A DNA stretch of 13,586 nt, from the NCBI GenBank assembly GCA_009705025.1, contig WLDA01000008.1, forward strand, positions 1-13,586, given 5' to 3'. Positions within the stretch are counted from its first letter, which is position 1. Every line of letters starts with the position of its first letter. Positions 1-8,646 of this stretch are shown one piece after another. The notes beneath the pieces were generated by a model that made no database searches, had not been told where the DNA came from, and saw only the letters and a list, made by a program, of their open reading frames with translations. The position numbers and the translations under genes are program-made. The DNA is from Actinomycetota bacterium (lineage in GTDB: Bacteria > Actinomycetota > Actinomycetes > Nanopelagicales > Nanopelagicaceae).

Positions 1-16
1 ATAGCCTCAATCAAAG

Positions 17-31
17 AGAGTATTTCACTCT
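17..31 (-). terminator. weak hairpin after bldD-like gene
   Basis: Just past the stop codon of the bldD-like gene is a 5-bp inverted repeat, AGAGT/ACTCT, around a 5-nt loop. On the minus strand it is followed by CTTTGATT, which is only mildly U-rich. It may serve as a weak intrinsic terminator, but the stem is short and AT-rich, so chance is a real alternative. Nothing else is recognisable in bases 1-35. Confidence 0.25.
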
Positions 32-35
32 AAAG

Positions 36-524
36 CTATTTGATCAGTAGACCTTCAATGGATAACCATTGACGCACGTAACCGATCTCTTGCCTGCATA
101 TCAGAGCAATAATTCGAAGGTCGGATTCGCGAATAGATATTATTTGACCATTCCAATCTCCGCGAAGGTGTGCAAGCCCAGTGAGGAAATGTGCGAGCAC
201 CGCAATATCTAGATCGCTTTCGCCACGCTTACGTGCTTTTTGAAAATCAATTGTGCTCTTAGCTTCTAGAGGGGTGCGACTATTTTTATGCCCTGAAATC
301 AGTTCATCTACTGGGACTTCGTAGAAAGTTGCCAATTGGATAATCTTTTTCACGCTCAATGCTCGGGCGCCGCGTTCATAGGAACCAAGAACAACGCTTC
401 CGATAGCGCCTTTAGTCAAGCGTTCGACATCTAAAAGAGTGAGCCTTTTCCTCGTGCGAAGTTCACGAAGGCGTGCTGCAATCTCTTCGATGCGCGGTTG
501 AATGATTAAATTTGTGGTTGTCAT
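36..524 (-). CDS. bldD: BldD-like XRE-family transcriptional regulator
   Basis: This is a 162-residue DNA-binding regulator resembling Streptomyces BldD, which is about 167 residues long. Seen: an N-terminal helix-turn-helix domain (about residues 12-78) containing VVLGSYERGARALSVKKI near 44-61 and FYEVPVDEL near 68-75, both very close to BldD. A variable linker follows (80-105), then a C-terminal domain with RGD (121-123), eight residues, and RESD (132-135). Known: BldD dimerises on c-di-GMP through an RXD-X8-RXXD signature, and this protein matches it exactly, so ligand binding is likely retained. The gene is divergent from the pyr operon with a 123-bp gap to the pyrR start. The ATG at 524-522 has no convincing Shine-Dalgarno but lies 6 nt after a TAnnnT -10 element, which suggests a leaderless mRNA. 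Inferred role: a global or developmental-type regulator. Its targets, including whether it controls pyr, cannot be read from the sequence. Confidence 0.88.
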   Translation of the reverse strand: MTTTNLIIQPRIEEIAARLRELRTRKRLTLLDVERLTKGAIGSVVLGSYERGARALSVKKIIQLATFYEVPVDELISGHKNSRTPLEAKSTIDFQKARKRGESDLDIAVLAHFLTGLAHLRGDWNGQIISIRESDLRIIALICRQEIGYVRQWLSIEGLLIK

Positions 525-530
525 GGCCGA

Positions 531-558
531 AGACTATGAAATTTGAGCATGCACCCAA
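531..558 (-). promoter_or_regulatory. putative leaderless promoter of bldD-like gene
   Basis: On the minus strand, TTGGGT (558-553) and TAGTCT (536-531) are separated by 16 bp and resemble sigma70/SigA -35 and actinobacterial TAnnnT -10 elements. Only 6 nt separate the -10 from the A of the start codon at 524. Transcription would therefore begin at or next to the ATG, giving a leaderless mRNA, which is common in actinobacteria. The absence of a Shine-Dalgarno sequence upstream of this ATG supports the reading. The assignment is by eye. Confidence 0.5.
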
Positions 559-586
559 TGCAATATCCACAGATTCCTAGCGCCCG

Positions 587-595
587 TGGTAAAGT
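587..595 (+). promoter_or_regulatory. putative extended -10 promoter of the pyr operon
   Basis: TGG followed by TAAAGT (590-595) forms an extended -10 element matching the actinobacterial TAnnnT pattern. No good -35 hexamer is visible 16-18 bp upstream, which an extended -10 can partly offset. Transcription would start around 602-605, immediately before the PyrR-binding hairpin that begins at 606. The leader would then be about 43-46 nt and consist of little more than the hairpin and the Shine-Dalgarno. This fit between start site and hairpin is the main support. Confidence 0.5.
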
Positions 596-605
596 GCGCC
601 TCGCA

Positions 606-640
606 TCCTTTAACGACCCGTCCTGCGAGGCGGGGAAGGA
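606..640 (+). promoter_or_regulatory. PyrR-binding RNA hairpin sequestering pyrR Shine-Dalgarno
   Basis: The leader folds as follows. A basal stem pairs UCCUU (606-610) with AAGGA (636-640). A 5'-sided internal loop, UAACGA (611-616), faces G635. The upper stem pairs CCCG (617-620) with CGGG (631-634). U621 is bulged, CC (622-623) pairs with GG (629-630), and the terminal loop is UGCGA (624-628). Positions 619-632 match the known PyrR binding-loop consensus ARUCCNGNGAGGYU except at the outermost pair, where C-G replaces A-U and keeps the pairing. The 3' strand of the basal stem is the Shine-Dalgarno AAGGAG (636-641) of pyrR. Known: PyrR binds such loops in Bacillus to control attenuation, and in Mycobacterium smegmatis to repress translation. 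Inferred here: PyrR bound to UMP or UTP stabilises the hairpin and blocks initiation at 648. No terminator/antiterminator pair is present. Confidence 0.87.
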
Positions 641-647
641 GAATTAC

Positions 648-1184
648 ATGAGTGCTGCCCTGTCGGCGCAAGAGATAACGCGAGCTCTAACGCGCATCTC
701 TCACGAAATACTTGAAAAAAATAGCGGCTCTTCAAATCTCACCTTATTAGGGATTCCAACGCGCGGGGCCCACATTGCTAGCCGCATTGCGAAAATCATC
801 AACTCGATTGAGTCTACTGACGTACCTGTCGGCACTCTCGATATCACTTTGCACCGAGACGATCTACGCATGCGCCCTCCGAGGGCGCTTATGCCCACAG
901 TTATACCGCCCGCAGGAATTGATGGGCGCGACGTCATTCTTATTGACGATGTTCTCTTCAGCGGGCGAACAATTAGAGCAGCACTAGATGCACTAGGTGA
1001 AATAGGACGACCAAAGAGCGTCCAATTAGCAATCCTGGTAGATCGTGGACACAGAGAATTGCCGATTCGGGCTGACTTTGTTGGAAAAAATATTCCAACA
1101 GCTCGTACACAAAATGTGAAAGTAAATTTGAGTGAGACAGATGGTGCGGATGAAGTTCTCGTAAGTGATGGTGAGAACAAATAA
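648..1184 (+). CDS. pyrR: PyrR, pyrimidine operon regulator / uracil phosphoribosyltransferase-like
   Basis: This 178-residue protein matches the family length of about 180. PyrR proteins bind the pyr leader RNA in response to UMP/UTP, and many also convert uracil plus PRPP to UMP. Seen: a type I phosphoribosyltransferase fold with the PRPP-binding motif [18 protein letters not shown] (96-113), GIPTRGA (35-41), the LHRDDLRMR segment (68-76) and the conserved [19 protein letters not shown] (130-148). The start was chosen at ATG 648 because a strong AAGGAG lies 6 nt upstream and the protein then begins like its family. A longer in-frame reading from TTG 543 would run through the promoter and the PyrR hairpin and is not credible. 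The gene is first in the operon and is probably autoregulated by the hairpin at 606-640. Its stop overlaps the pyrB start by one base (TAATG). A GC-rich inverted repeat lies inside it at 872-888. Confidence 0.96.
   Translation: MSAALSAQEITRALTRISHEILEKNSGSSNLTLLGIPTRGAHIASRIAKIINSIESTDVPVGTLDITLHRDDLRMRPPRALMPTVIPPAGIDGRDVILIDDVLFSGRTIRAALDALGEIGRPKSVQLAILVDRGHRELPIRADFVGKNIPTARTQNVKVNLSETDGADEVLVSDGENK
872..888 (+). repeat. GC-rich inverted repeat within pyrR
   Basis: GCGCCCTC (872-879) and GAGGGCGC (881-888) are perfect inverse complements flanking a single C. As RNA this would form a 7-bp stem, six pairs of them G-C, with a CCG triloop. It codes for the variable MRPPRA region of PyrR. No T tract follows, so it is not a standard terminator. 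It may be a chance structure or an intragenic RNA fold. Confidence 0.45.
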
Positions 1185-2134
1185 TGCGCCACTTATTATC
1201 AATCTCGGATCTCTCAAAAGATGAGGCAGTGTTGATTCTAGATACTGCAATTGAAATGGCGCGAGCAAGTGATGGGCCAATGAAAAAGCTACCCACACTT
1301 CGAGGTCGCACAATAGTTAATCTCTTTGCAGAAGACTCAACTCGTACTCGTATCTCATTTGAAGCGGCAGCAAAAAGATTATCTGCAGACGTTATCAATT
1401 TTGGTGCCAAAGGTTCATCACTGAGTAAAGGCGAATCTCTCAAAGATACTGCTTTAACATTGCAAGCCATGGGCGCTGATGCCGTCATTATCCGACACTC
1501 GGCATCGGGTGCTCCTGCGCGTCTTGCTGATTCAGCGTGGATGACCGGAAGCGTTATCAATGCAGGCGATGGAACACATGAGCATCCAAGTCAAGCGCTA
1601 CTCGATGCATTCACGATTCGTAAACACTGCACTAAAGGTGGTGGAGATTTAGACGGTCTTCGAATAGGAATTGTTGGAGATGTTCTACATTCTCGAGTTG
1701 CTCGTTCGAATGTTTTATTGCTTTCACTCTTAGGAGCTCACGTGACTTTGATCGCTCCACCAACACTTCTTCCATTTGGTGTCGAGAGTTGGCCAGTAGA
1801 TATTTCGTATGATTTCGATTCAGTATTACCAACATTGGATGCGGTAATGATGTTGCGAGTACAACAAGAGCGCATGTCAGATCTTTTCTTTCCAAATGCG
1901 CGTGAATATTCACGCTATTTCGGTCTCAATAGAGATCGCATGCACACGATGAAATCAAACTCAATTGTTATGCATCCAGGCCCAATGAATCGCGGCCTCG
2001 AGATAACTGCCGATGTGGCAGATAGTGCACGTTCGGTAATTGTGGAACAAGTTTCTAATGGCGTGAGTGTTCGAATGGCAATTCTTTATCTACTTCTAGC
2101 GGGAGCACCAAGTGAGATTGGAGCGAATATATGA
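1184..2134 (+). CDS. pyrB: aspartate carbamoyltransferase catalytic subunit
   Basis: This cytoplasmic enzyme condenses carbamoyl phosphate with L-aspartate to give N-carbamoyl-L-aspartate, the first committed step of pyrimidine synthesis. The 316-residue length is normal for a catalytic chain. Carbamoyl-phosphate-binding STRTR lies at 52-56, followed by the [12 protein letters not shown] loop with its substrate-binding lysine (78-89). Other motifs are RHSASGAP (104-111), [17 protein letters not shown] (128-144), [12 protein letters not shown] (165-176), LRVQQERM (224-231) and [11 protein letters not shown] (264-274). These are the ATCase, not ornithine carbamoyltransferase, versions. No regulatory pyrI gene is nearby, and pyrC follows directly, so feedback control probably acts through PyrR and CarB. 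The start overlaps the pyrR stop by one base and the end overlaps pyrC by four (ATGA), consistent with translational coupling. Confidence 0.97.
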   Translation: MRHLLSISDLSKDEAVLILDTAIEMARASDGPMKKLPTLRGRTIVNLFAEDSTRTRISFEAAAKRLSADVINFGAKGSSLSKGESLKDTALTLQAMGADAVIIRHSASGAPARLADSAWMTGSVINAGDGTHEHPSQALLDAFTIRKHCTKGGGDLDGLRIGIVGDVLHSRVARSNVLLLSLLGAHVTLIAPPTLLPFGVESWPVDISYDFDSVLPTLDAVMMLRVQQERMSDLFFPNAREYSRYFGLNRDRMHTMKSNSIVMHPGPMNRGLEITADVADSARSVIVEQVSNGVSVRMAILYLLLAGAPSEIGANI

Positions 2135-3399
2135 GTCAGTCATACATTCTCAAAGGTGGGTTATTACCCAATGGAACAAAGAGCGATATTGCAATCAAGG
2201 ACGGCCTTATCTCTGCAATAGGCACATCATTAGATGAAAGTGGAAGTGAGATTTTCGATATTTCTGATTGCGTGGTGCTCCCTGGCCTCGTGGATTTACA
2301 TACTCACCTTCGCGAACCAGGTCGTGAAGATTCAGAGACTGTTCTTTCGGGCTCTCGAGCAGCAGTAAGAGGCGGCTTTACAGCTATTTCTGCAATGGCA
2401 AATACATCTCCAGTTGCAGATACAGCCGGAGTTGTTGAGCAAGTATTTCGTTTAGGGCAAGAAGCAGGTTTATGTGATGTATTTCCAGTTGGCGCGGTAA
2501 CTCAAGGACTTGAGGGGGAGAAGCTTTCGGAAATGGGAGCGATGGCCAATTCCATTGCAAAGGTCAGAGTCTTTAGTGATGACGGACATTGTGTTTCAGA
2601 TCCATTGGTTATGCGCCGTGCATTGGAATATGTAAAACAATTTGGGGGAGTTATCGCCCAACATGCGCAAGAGCCGCGACTAACTGTTGGTTCGCAAATG
2701 AATGAGGGAATCATCTCTGCCAAACTCGGCCTGAAAGGCTGGCCAGCGATTGCTGAAGAGTCAATTATTGCGCGCGATGTTTTACTTGCCGAACATGTAT
2801 CTTCACGTCTTCATATCTGTCATGTGACAACTGCTGGGGGCGTTGAGATTATTCGTTGGGCAAAGGCACGTGGTATCGATGTCACTGCCGAAGTTACTCC
2901 TCACCATTTACTTCTCACCGATGATCTTGCAACTTCTTATGATCCAATCTATAAAGTAAATCCACCGCTACGTACGCAAAAAGATGTGATGGCTTTACGT
3001 GAGGCGCTGGCAGAAGGGATCATCGATATTGTTGCAACAGATCACGCTCCTCATCCAGCGGAAACTAAAGAATGCGAGTGGCAAGAGGCATCATTTGGAA
3101 TGCTCGGATTGGAAACTGCACTCTCTATCGTTATGCAGACCATGATTGAAACTGGCTTGATGAATTGGGAGCAAGTTGCCGATCGTCTCTCGATAACACC
3201 CGCACGCATTGGTGGATATAGCAATCACGGTCAAGAAATTGCGGTTGGAAAGATCGCTCACTTGTGCGTGATTAATCCAACTGCATCATGGAGGGTCGAT
3301 AGAGACCTCGTAGCCTCTCGTAGCCGCAATACTCCATTCCATGGAATGGAATTTCCAGGTGTTGTAACACATACATTTTTCAAGGGAGTGAAGCGATGA
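2131..3399 (+). CDS. pyrC: dihydroorotase, type I
   Basis: This 422-residue amidohydrolase reversibly cyclises N-carbamoyl-aspartate to dihydroorotate. Zinc-binding [10 protein letters not shown] (55-64) supplies the two N-terminal metal histidines (57, 59). [14 protein letters not shown] (81-94) is a family motif. FSDDG (148-152) sits where type I enzymes use an aspartate instead of a carbamylated lysine. Further ligands are H178 in AQHAQEP, H231 in HICHVTTA, and the catalytic D304 in ATDHAPH. TPHH at 256-259 is also typical. Length and motifs fit the long (class I, Bacillus/actinobacterial) type, not the short E. coli type. The start ATG overlaps the pyrB stop by four bases and the end overlaps carA by four. 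An 18-bp perfect palindrome lies near its 3' end. Confidence 0.96.
   Translation: MSQSYILKGGLLPNGTKSDIAIKDGLISAIGTSLDESGSEIFDISDCVVLPGLVDLHTHLREPGREDSETVLSGSRAAVRGGFTAISAMANTSPVADTAGVVEQVFRLGQEAGLCDVFPVGAVTQGLEGEKLSEMGAMANSIAKVRVFSDDGHCVSDPLVMRRALEYVKQFGGVIAQHAQEPRLTVGSQMNEGIISAKLGLKGWPAIAEESIIARDVLLAEHVSSRLHICHVTTAGGVEIIRWAKARGIDVTAEVTPHHLLLTDDLATSYDPIYKVNPPLRTQKDVMALREALAEGIIDIVATDHAPHPAETKECEWQEASFGMLGLETALSIVMQTMIETGLMNWEQVADRLSITPARIGGYSNHGQEIAVGKIAHLCVINPTASWRVDRDLVASRSRNTPFHGMEFPGVVTHTFFKGVKR
3333..3350. repeat. 18-bp perfect palindrome near the end of pyrC
   Basis: TCCATTCCATGGAATGGA is identical to its own reverse complement, with 9-bp arms and no spacer. It lies inside pyrC codons for the conserved TPFHGMEF stretch and ends 45 bp before the carA ATG. 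By simple base statistics a perfect 18-bp palindrome is uncommon in a window of this size. It could be a protein-binding site, an RNA fold, or a by-product of codon choice. Confidence 0.5.
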
Positions 3400-4532
3400 C
3401 AAAAGCATTCTTCGTTCTCGATGATGGTCGAATTTTCGAGGGACGTTCGTGGGCTGCAACCGGTAAAACATTTGGCGAAGCTGTATTTCAAACAGGCATG
3501 ACTGGTTATCAAGAGACACTTACAGATCCTTCGTATCACAAGCAGGTTGTTGTAATGACGGCACCGCATATAGGAAATACGGGAGTGAATTCTGAAGATA
3601 ATGAATCTTCGAAAATTTGGGTCGCAGGTTTTGTTGTTAGAAATCCCTCCTCTCTAACTTCCAATTGGCGAAGTGAAAATGATTTAGAAGCAGAAATGAT
3701 TTCTCAAGGAGTAGTTGGTATTGCAGGAGTAGATACACGAGCTATTACGCGACACTTGCGCGATAGAGGAGCCATGCGTGTGGGTATTTTCTCTGGCTTA
3801 GAGTTGACTCGAGAAGAGATGGTTGTAGAAGTTAGAAAAGTTCCGGCTATGTCTGGGGCCTATCTCTGTGAAGATGTATCTACGGATAAACCGTATATCG
3901 TGAAAGCAGTTGGTGAAAAGAAATTCAAAGTTGCAGCAATCGATCTTGGAATCAAGGCGGCAACGCCTCGCGCTTTGGCGGCACGTGGTGTTGAAGTTCA
4001 TGTAATTCCATATAACTCGACAATTGAGCAGATCAAAGCGCTCAATCCTGATGGTGTCTTCTTATCAAATGGCCCTGGTGATCCATCAACTATGCAAGAT
4101 GTCGTAGAGACTGTTCGAGAAATTCTCAATGCTGAAATTCCTATCTTCGGAATTTGTTTTGGTCATCAAATTTTGGGACGTGCACTTGGCTTTGAAACCT
4201 ATAAATTGCAATTTGGACATCGCGGAATCAATCAGCCAGTCATGGATAAAAACACTAAACGTGTCGAAATCACAGCGCATAACCACGGATTTGCATTGAA
4301 GGCACCAACCGATGCGATCTTTACCACTGTCTATGGTCCAGGAGAAGTGACTCACGTCTGTCTCAATGATGGTGTAGTTGAAGGATTGCAGCTGTTAGAA
4401 CGTGGTGCATTTAGCGTTCAATATCATCCTGAAGCGGCAGCAGGTCCTCACGATGCTTCGTATCTCTTTGATCGCTTCGTTGATTTGATGAGTAAGTATC
4501 GCAACATGCACCGCACTGGGGTTGATGCCTAA
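3396..4532 (+). CDS. carA: carbamoyl-phosphate synthase small (glutaminase) subunit
   Basis: This 378-residue subunit hydrolyses glutamine and channels ammonia to CarB for carbamoyl phosphate synthesis. The N-terminal half (about 1-170) is the CarA-specific domain, with [17 protein letters not shown] at 31-47 and [15 protein letters not shown] at 111-125. The C-terminal half is a class I glutamine amidotransferase: SNGPGDP at 224-230, the nucleophile C254 in [12 protein letters not shown] (251-262), and the catalytic pair H344/E346 in [12 protein letters not shown] (342-353). All triad residues are present, so it should be active. The start overlaps the pyrC stop by four bases (ATGA) and the stop overlaps the carB start by one (TAATG). 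No alternative assignment is plausible. Confidence 0.97.
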   Translation: MTKAFFVLDDGRIFEGRSWAATGKTFGEAVFQTGMTGYQETLTDPSYHKQVVVMTAPHIGNTGVNSEDNESSKIWVAGFVVRNPSSLTSNWRSENDLEAEMISQGVVGIAGVDTRAITRHLRDRGAMRVGIFSGLELTREEMVVEVRKVPAMSGAYLCEDVSTDKPYIVKAVGEKKFKVAAIDLGIKAATPRALAARGVEVHVIPYNSTIEQIKALNPDGVFLSNGPGDPSTMQDVVETVREILNAEIPIFGICFGHQILGRALGFETYKLQFGHRGINQPVMDKNTKRVEITAHNHGFALKAPTDAIFTTVYGPGEVTHVCLNDGVVEGLQLLERGAFSVQYHPEAAAGPHDASYLFDRFVDLMSKYRNMHRTGVDA

Positions 4533-7500
4533 TGCCACTAGATAGTTCAATCAAAAGTGTTCTAGTTATCGGAAGTGGTCCGATTGTCATCGGGCAGGCG
4601 TGCGAATTTGATTATTCCGGAACTCAAGCGTGCCGTGTTCTACGAGCAGAGGGAATTCGAGTCATTCTCGTCAATTCAAATCCAGCCACGATTATGACCG
4701 ATCCTGAATTTGCAGATGCAACATATATCGAACCGATTACTCCTGAATTTATTGAAAAAATCATTGCGAAGGAAAGGCCAGATGCAGTACTTGCAACTCT
4801 TGGAGGGCAGACGGCTCTCAATGCCGCTATTGGTTTGTTCAAACGAGGGACTCTAGCCAAATACGGCGTGAAACTTATCGGAGCAGATGTTGATGCTATC
4901 GAACGAGGAGAAAACAGAGAATTATTTCGTGCAATAGTAGAAAAAGTCGGTGGAGAATCTGCTCGCTCTGCTATTTGCCACACAATGGATGAAATCCTAG
5001 AAGCTGTAAAAATTCTGCATTACCCAGTTGTTGTACGTCCTTCTTTTACTATGGGTGGCCTTGGATCAGGTATCGCATTTACTGAAGAAGAACTTCATCA
5101 GATTGCTGGCGCAGGATTACGCCATAGTCCAACATCAGAAGTTTTATTGGAAGAATCGATTATCGGGTGGAAAGAATATGAACTTGAGGTTATGCGCGAT
5201 CGCCTCGATAACGTAGTAATCGTATGTACCATCGAAAATCTAGACCCTATGGGCGTTCATACAGGTGACTCAATTACGGTTGCGCCATCTATGACCCTCA
5301 CAGATGTTGAGTATCAAAAACTACGAAATCTCTCAATGGATATCATCCGAGAAGTAGGCGTTGATACTGGTGGTTGCAATATCCAATTTGCAGTGCATCC
5401 AGATAATGGCCGCATCATCGTTATTGAAATGAATCCACGCGTATCTCGCTCTAGCGCTCTAGCATCAAAGGCCACGGGTTTTCCTATTGCAAAAATCGCG
5501 ACCAAATTGGCTATTGGATACACGCTCAATGAAATTCAAAATGACATTACGAAAGTAACACCTGCATCATTTGAGCCGACTTTAGATTATGTAGTAGTCA
5601 AAGTTCCTCGCTTTGCTTTCGAGAAATTTCCTGATGCAGATCCTCGACTTACGACGACTATGAAAAGCGTTGGGGAAGCAATGGCAATCGGGCGCTCCTT
5701 CCCAGAGGCTCTTATGAAAGCCCTGAGATCTCTGGAGCGAAAAGAAGCAATATTTACCTGGCCTGCTCAAGTCAGTACTCAAGAACGCGATGCACTACTT
5801 GCATCTTCGAAAATTCCGACTGAATATAGATTGCAGCAAGTTCAAAAAGTGCTCTGGTTTGGCGCTTCAATCGACGAGGTTTACGCTGCAACAAAGATTG
5901 ATAAATGGTATTTGAACCAAATCGAAATGATTAATGAACGGGCAAAGCTCATCGCACAGCCAGGAGAATTGACGCCGGAAATAATCAAAATCGCTAAAGA
6001 GTTTTCTTTCTCGGATGCTCAAATCGCGACACTTCGAGGAGTCTCGGAGGAAGATGTACGTAAAGCACGTCAACATTTTGGGATTAGACCTGTTTATAAA
6101 ACAGTAGATACATGCGCTGCAGAATTCGAAGCATTCACGCCTTATCACTACTCAAGTTATGAAGAAGAGAGCGAAGTTCGTCCTCGTACTAAACCCGCAG
6201 TGATCATTTTGGGAAGTGGCCCTAATCGCATCGGCCAAGGAATCGAATTTGATTATTCTTGTGTGCACGCATCGTTTGCCCTGCGTGATGCTGATTTCGA
6301 CACAATTATGATTAATTGCAATCCTGAAACCGTTTCAACCGACTATGACACAAGCAGTCGTCTCTATTTCGAACCACTCACTCTTGAAGATGTGTTAGAG
6401 GTTGTTCATGCTGAATCTTTGGCTGGTCCGCTGCTCGGAGTTATTACGCAACTTGGTGGACAAACACCTCTGGGACTTGCTGCTGGTCTGAAAAACGCTG
6501 GCGTCACGATTCTTGGTACAAGTCCCGAAGCGATTAATTTGGCTGAAGAGCGCGGGGCATTTGGTGATGTACTCAAAGAGCAGGGATTGACGGCGCCTGA
6601 GTATGGAATGGCTGCGTCTCAACTAGAAGCAATTTCTATCGCTACGCGTATCGGTTATCCAGTCTTAGTTCGCCCATCTTTTGTTCTAGGTGGTCGAGGC
6701 ATGGAGATTGTTTATGACGATGAATCTCTTGCTGGCTTCATCTCCCGCGCAACAGATATAACTCCCGATCGCCCTGTACTCGTTGATCGTTTTCTTGATA
6801 GCGCGATTGAAATTGATGTTGATGCGCTCTATGACGGAGAAGAATTATTCCTAGGTGGTGTAATGGAACATATTGAAGAAGCCGGTATCCATTCGGGAGA
6901 TAGTGCCTGCGTATTGCCTTCGATGACAATGTCGAAGGATCAGCTTCTTGAAATTCGTCGCGCAACTCTAAAGATTGCAACTGGTGTTGGGGTTCGCGGC
7001 CTTATCAATATTCAATTTGCAGTTGCACATGATGTTCTCTACGTTTTAGAAGCTAATCCTCGTGCCTCGCGCACAGTTCCATTTGTTAGCAAAGCAACCG
7101 GAGTTCCATTAGCAAAAGCGGCTGCGAGGATCTCGGTAGGTGCCACAATCGCGCAACTTCGAACAGAGGGAATTCTGCCTAAAGATGGTGACGGAATAGC
7201 TCACGGAATTTCCGTAAAAGAAGCGGTATTACCGTGGAATAGATTCCGCAGAAGTGATGGCCGTGGAGTTGACGCTGTACTCGGACCTGAAATGCGTTCG
7301 ACAGGTGAAGTGATGGGAATTGCTGACTCATTTGGAGAAAGTTATGCAAAGAGTCAGATCAGCGCATTCGGTCCTCTGCCGAAGAGTGGCAAGGTTTTCG
7401 TATCACTTGCCGATAAGGATAAAAATTCTGGTATTGCACCAGCACGCGAACTTGCAGCTTTAGGCTTCACGATTTTGGCAACAGTCGGTACCTCGCAATT

Positions 7501-7798
7501 CTTAGCGGGCCATGGAATTGCTTCTACACACGTGCGTAAGAATTCTCAAGGAAGTGGCCCATTAGGTGAGCCAACTATTGTAGAAATTCTCAATTCTGGA
7601 GATATTTCTCTTGTGATCAATACGCCGGTTGGCCGAGGAACGCGTCAAGATGGATGGGCTATTCGTACTGCAGCAATCCAACGATCAGTCCCATGCATTA
7701 CGACAACAGCCGGTTTCGCAGCAGCAGTGCAGGGTATTCGCGCGCTACAACGTGAAGATCTTTCCGTAAAGCCTATTCAAAATTGGTTGCAATCCTGA
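4532..7798 (+). CDS. carB: carbamoyl-phosphate synthase large subunit
   Basis: This 1088-residue synthetase subunit makes carbamoyl phosphate from bicarbonate, CarA-derived ammonia and two ATP, for pyrimidines and arginine. Two homologous ATP-grasp halves are visible. The first begins with [17 protein letters not shown] (14-30) and has a [11 protein letters not shown] glycine loop and [18 protein letters not shown]. The second begins near residue 561 with [16 protein letters not shown] and has [11 protein letters not shown] and [18 protein letters not shown]. An oligomerisation region lies between them. The last ~136 residues (from about 953, [10 protein letters not shown]) form the methylglyoxal-synthase-like allosteric domain, where UMP inhibition is known to act in bacterial enzymes; its TVGTSQFL and INTP motifs are intact. 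Length is normal for the family. The gene is coupled to carA by TAATG and to pyrK by TGATG. Confidence 0.97.
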   Translation: MPLDSSIKSVLVIGSGPIVIGQACEFDYSGTQACRVLRAEGIRVILVNSNPATIMTDPEFADATYIEPITPEFIEKIIAKERPDAVLATLGGQTALNAAIGLFKRGTLAKYGVKLIGADVDAIERGENRELFRAIVEKVGGESARSAICHTMDEILEAVKILHYPVVVRPSFTMGGLGSGIAFTEEELHQIAGAGLRHSPTSEVLLEESIIGWKEYELEVMRDRLDNVVIVCTIENLDPMGVHTGDSITVAPSMTLTDVEYQKLRNLSMDIIREVGVDTGGCNIQFAVHPDNGRIIVIEMNPRVSRSSALASKATGFPIAKIATKLAIGYTLNEIQNDITKVTPASFEPTLDYVVVKVPRFAFEKFPDADPRLTTTMKSVGEAMAIGRSFPEALMKALRSLERKEAIFTWPAQVSTQERDALLASSKIPTEYRLQQVQKVLWFGASIDEVYAATKIDKWYLNQIEMINERAKLIAQPGELTPEIIKIAKEFSFSDAQIATLRGVSEEDVRKARQHFGIRPVYKTVDTCAAEFEAFTPYHYSSYEEESEVRPRTKPAVIILGSGPNRIGQGIEFDYSCVHASFALRDADFDTIMINCNPETVSTDYDTSSRLYFEPLTLEDVLEVVHAESLAGPLLGVITQLGGQTPLGLAAGLKNAGVTILGTSPEAINLAEERGAFGDVLKEQGLTAPEYGMAASQLEAISIATRIGYPVLVRPSFVLGGRGMEIVYDDESLAGFISRATDITPDRPVLVDRFLDSAIEIDVDALYDGEELFLGGVMEHIEEAGIHSGDSACVLPSMTMSKDQLLEIRRATLKIATGVGVRGLINIQFAVAHDVLYVLEANPRASRTVPFVSKATGVPLAKAAARISVGATIAQLRTEGILPKDGDGIAHGISVKEAVLPWNRFRRSDGRGVDAVLGPEMRSTGEVMGIADSFGESYAKSQISAFGPLPKSGKVFVSLADKDKNSGIAPARELAALGFTILATVGTSQFLAGHGIASTHVRKNSQGSGPLGEPTIVEILNSGDISLVINTPVGRGTRQDGWAIRTAAIQRSVPCITTTAGFAAAVQGIRALQREDLSVKPIQNWLQS

Positions 7799-8646
7799 TG
7801 TCTTCTATAAATAAGAACGCAGCACAATTACGAGCAACAATCGTAGGAAATAAACTCGTTGGGCAGTACCACCAAATACTTATAAGTGTTGGAGATCTAG
7901 TAGATAAGTGCAAGCCAGGAAATTTCGTTGCTATAAGCGTTGGTGGCGATTCTTCAAAAATGATTCTGCGTCGTGCATTCGCTATCTCGCGTGTTGCACA
8001 CAGCACCTCTTTTGGTGGAACTATGGAACTCATCGTCGCTCCCCACGGTCAAGGAAGTAAATGGTTGTGCGCACAACCTGAGGGCGCGATCATTGATTTG
8101 GTTGCACCACTTGGTAGCGCATTTGGAATTCCAACTGAGCCTGTTCAGGTTCTCCTAGTTGGAGGTGGCTACGGCTCTGCGCCACTTTTCGGGTTAGCTG
8201 AAGTATTGAAAAGTCGTGGTTGCAAAGTCGACATGCTCTTAGGTGCGAGCACTTCAAGCAAAATATATGCACCGATGGAGGGCAAGCGTTCTGTTAATTC
8301 ACTTCGAATATATACAGAAGATGGATCCATGGGAATCGCAGGAAAAGTTGCCGACCCAATTTCAGAATTGATCTCAGATCTAGATGTCGCAGTTATTTAC
8401 TCTTGTGGACCAATGGGCATGCTTGCAGCTATCTCAGCTATTACTGCAGATAAAGATGTTGTTCATCAGTGCGCGGTAGAAGAGTCAATGGCGTGTGGAA
8501 TTGGTATTTGTATGACATGTGTTTTACCAGTTCGTAACGAAGATAATTCGATCTCGATGTTGCGTAGCTGCATTGATGGTCCTGTCATGGATGGCGCTAA
8601 CGTCATGTGGGATCTCGTCGGCAAGAATCCCACGGTGACACAATGA
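7798..8646 (+). CDS. pyrK: dihydroorotate dehydrogenase electron transfer subunit (PyrK type)
   Basis: This is the 282-residue iron-sulphur flavoprotein partner of class 1B dihydroorotate dehydrogenase. It carries electrons from PyrD FMN through [2Fe-2S] and FAD to NAD+. Seen: a ferredoxin-reductase-like FAD domain with RRAFAIS (58-64), a pyridine-nucleotide domain with VGGGYGSAPL (121-130) and YSCGPMGML (201-209), and a C-terminal cluster motif with C233, C238 and C241 (CGIGICMTC) plus C258 in RSCIDGPV. The spacing C-X4-C-X2-C-X16-C fits PyrK. The start was chosen at ATG 798 of the 7-kb block (position 7798) because TGATG couples it to carB like its neighbours. A TTG at 7783 would add only five residues. 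The stop overlaps the pyrD start by four bases, fitting a 1:1 heteromeric complex. The protein is somewhat longer than Bacillus PyrK (about 255). Confidence 0.94.
   Translation: MSSINKNAAQLRATIVGNKLVGQYHQILISVGDLVDKCKPGNFVAISVGGDSSKMILRRAFAISRVAHSTSFGGTMELIVAPHGQGSKWLCAQPEGAIIDLVAPLGSAFGIPTEPVQVLLVGGGYGSAPLFGLAEVLKSRGCKVDMLLGASTSSKIYAPMEGKRSVNSLRIYTEDGSMGIAGKVADPISELISDLDVAVIYSCGPMGMLAAISAITADKDVVHQCAVEESMACGIGICMTCVLPVRNEDNSISMLRSCIDGPVMDGANVMWDLVGKNPTVTQ

Noticed and set aside
543..647. Longer PyrR reading frame from TTG 543 (35 extra residues)
   Set aside because: It would cover the promoter and PyrR hairpin, lacks a ribosome-binding site, and the extra residues do not resemble PyrR. ATG 648 has a strong AAGGAG.
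701..1192. Opposite-strand open frames over pyrR and pyrB (also 973-1560 and 1026-1313)
   Set aside because: They lie opposite strongly conserved genes, show no family motifs, and arise from codon bias of the sense strand.
3307..3325. Tandem CTCGTAGCC repeat in pyrC
   Set aside because: It encodes part of the conserved arginine/serine-rich stretch; two 9-bp copies are explained by codon repetition.
4624..4983. 119-residue open frame opposite carB
   Set aside because: It is a shadow of the first ATP-grasp half of CarB; low-complexity composition, no motifs.
6917..6938. Inverted repeat CCTTCGA/TCGAAGG in carB
   Set aside because: Seven-bp arms with a short loop are expected several times by chance in a window of this size; no terminator or start lies nearby.
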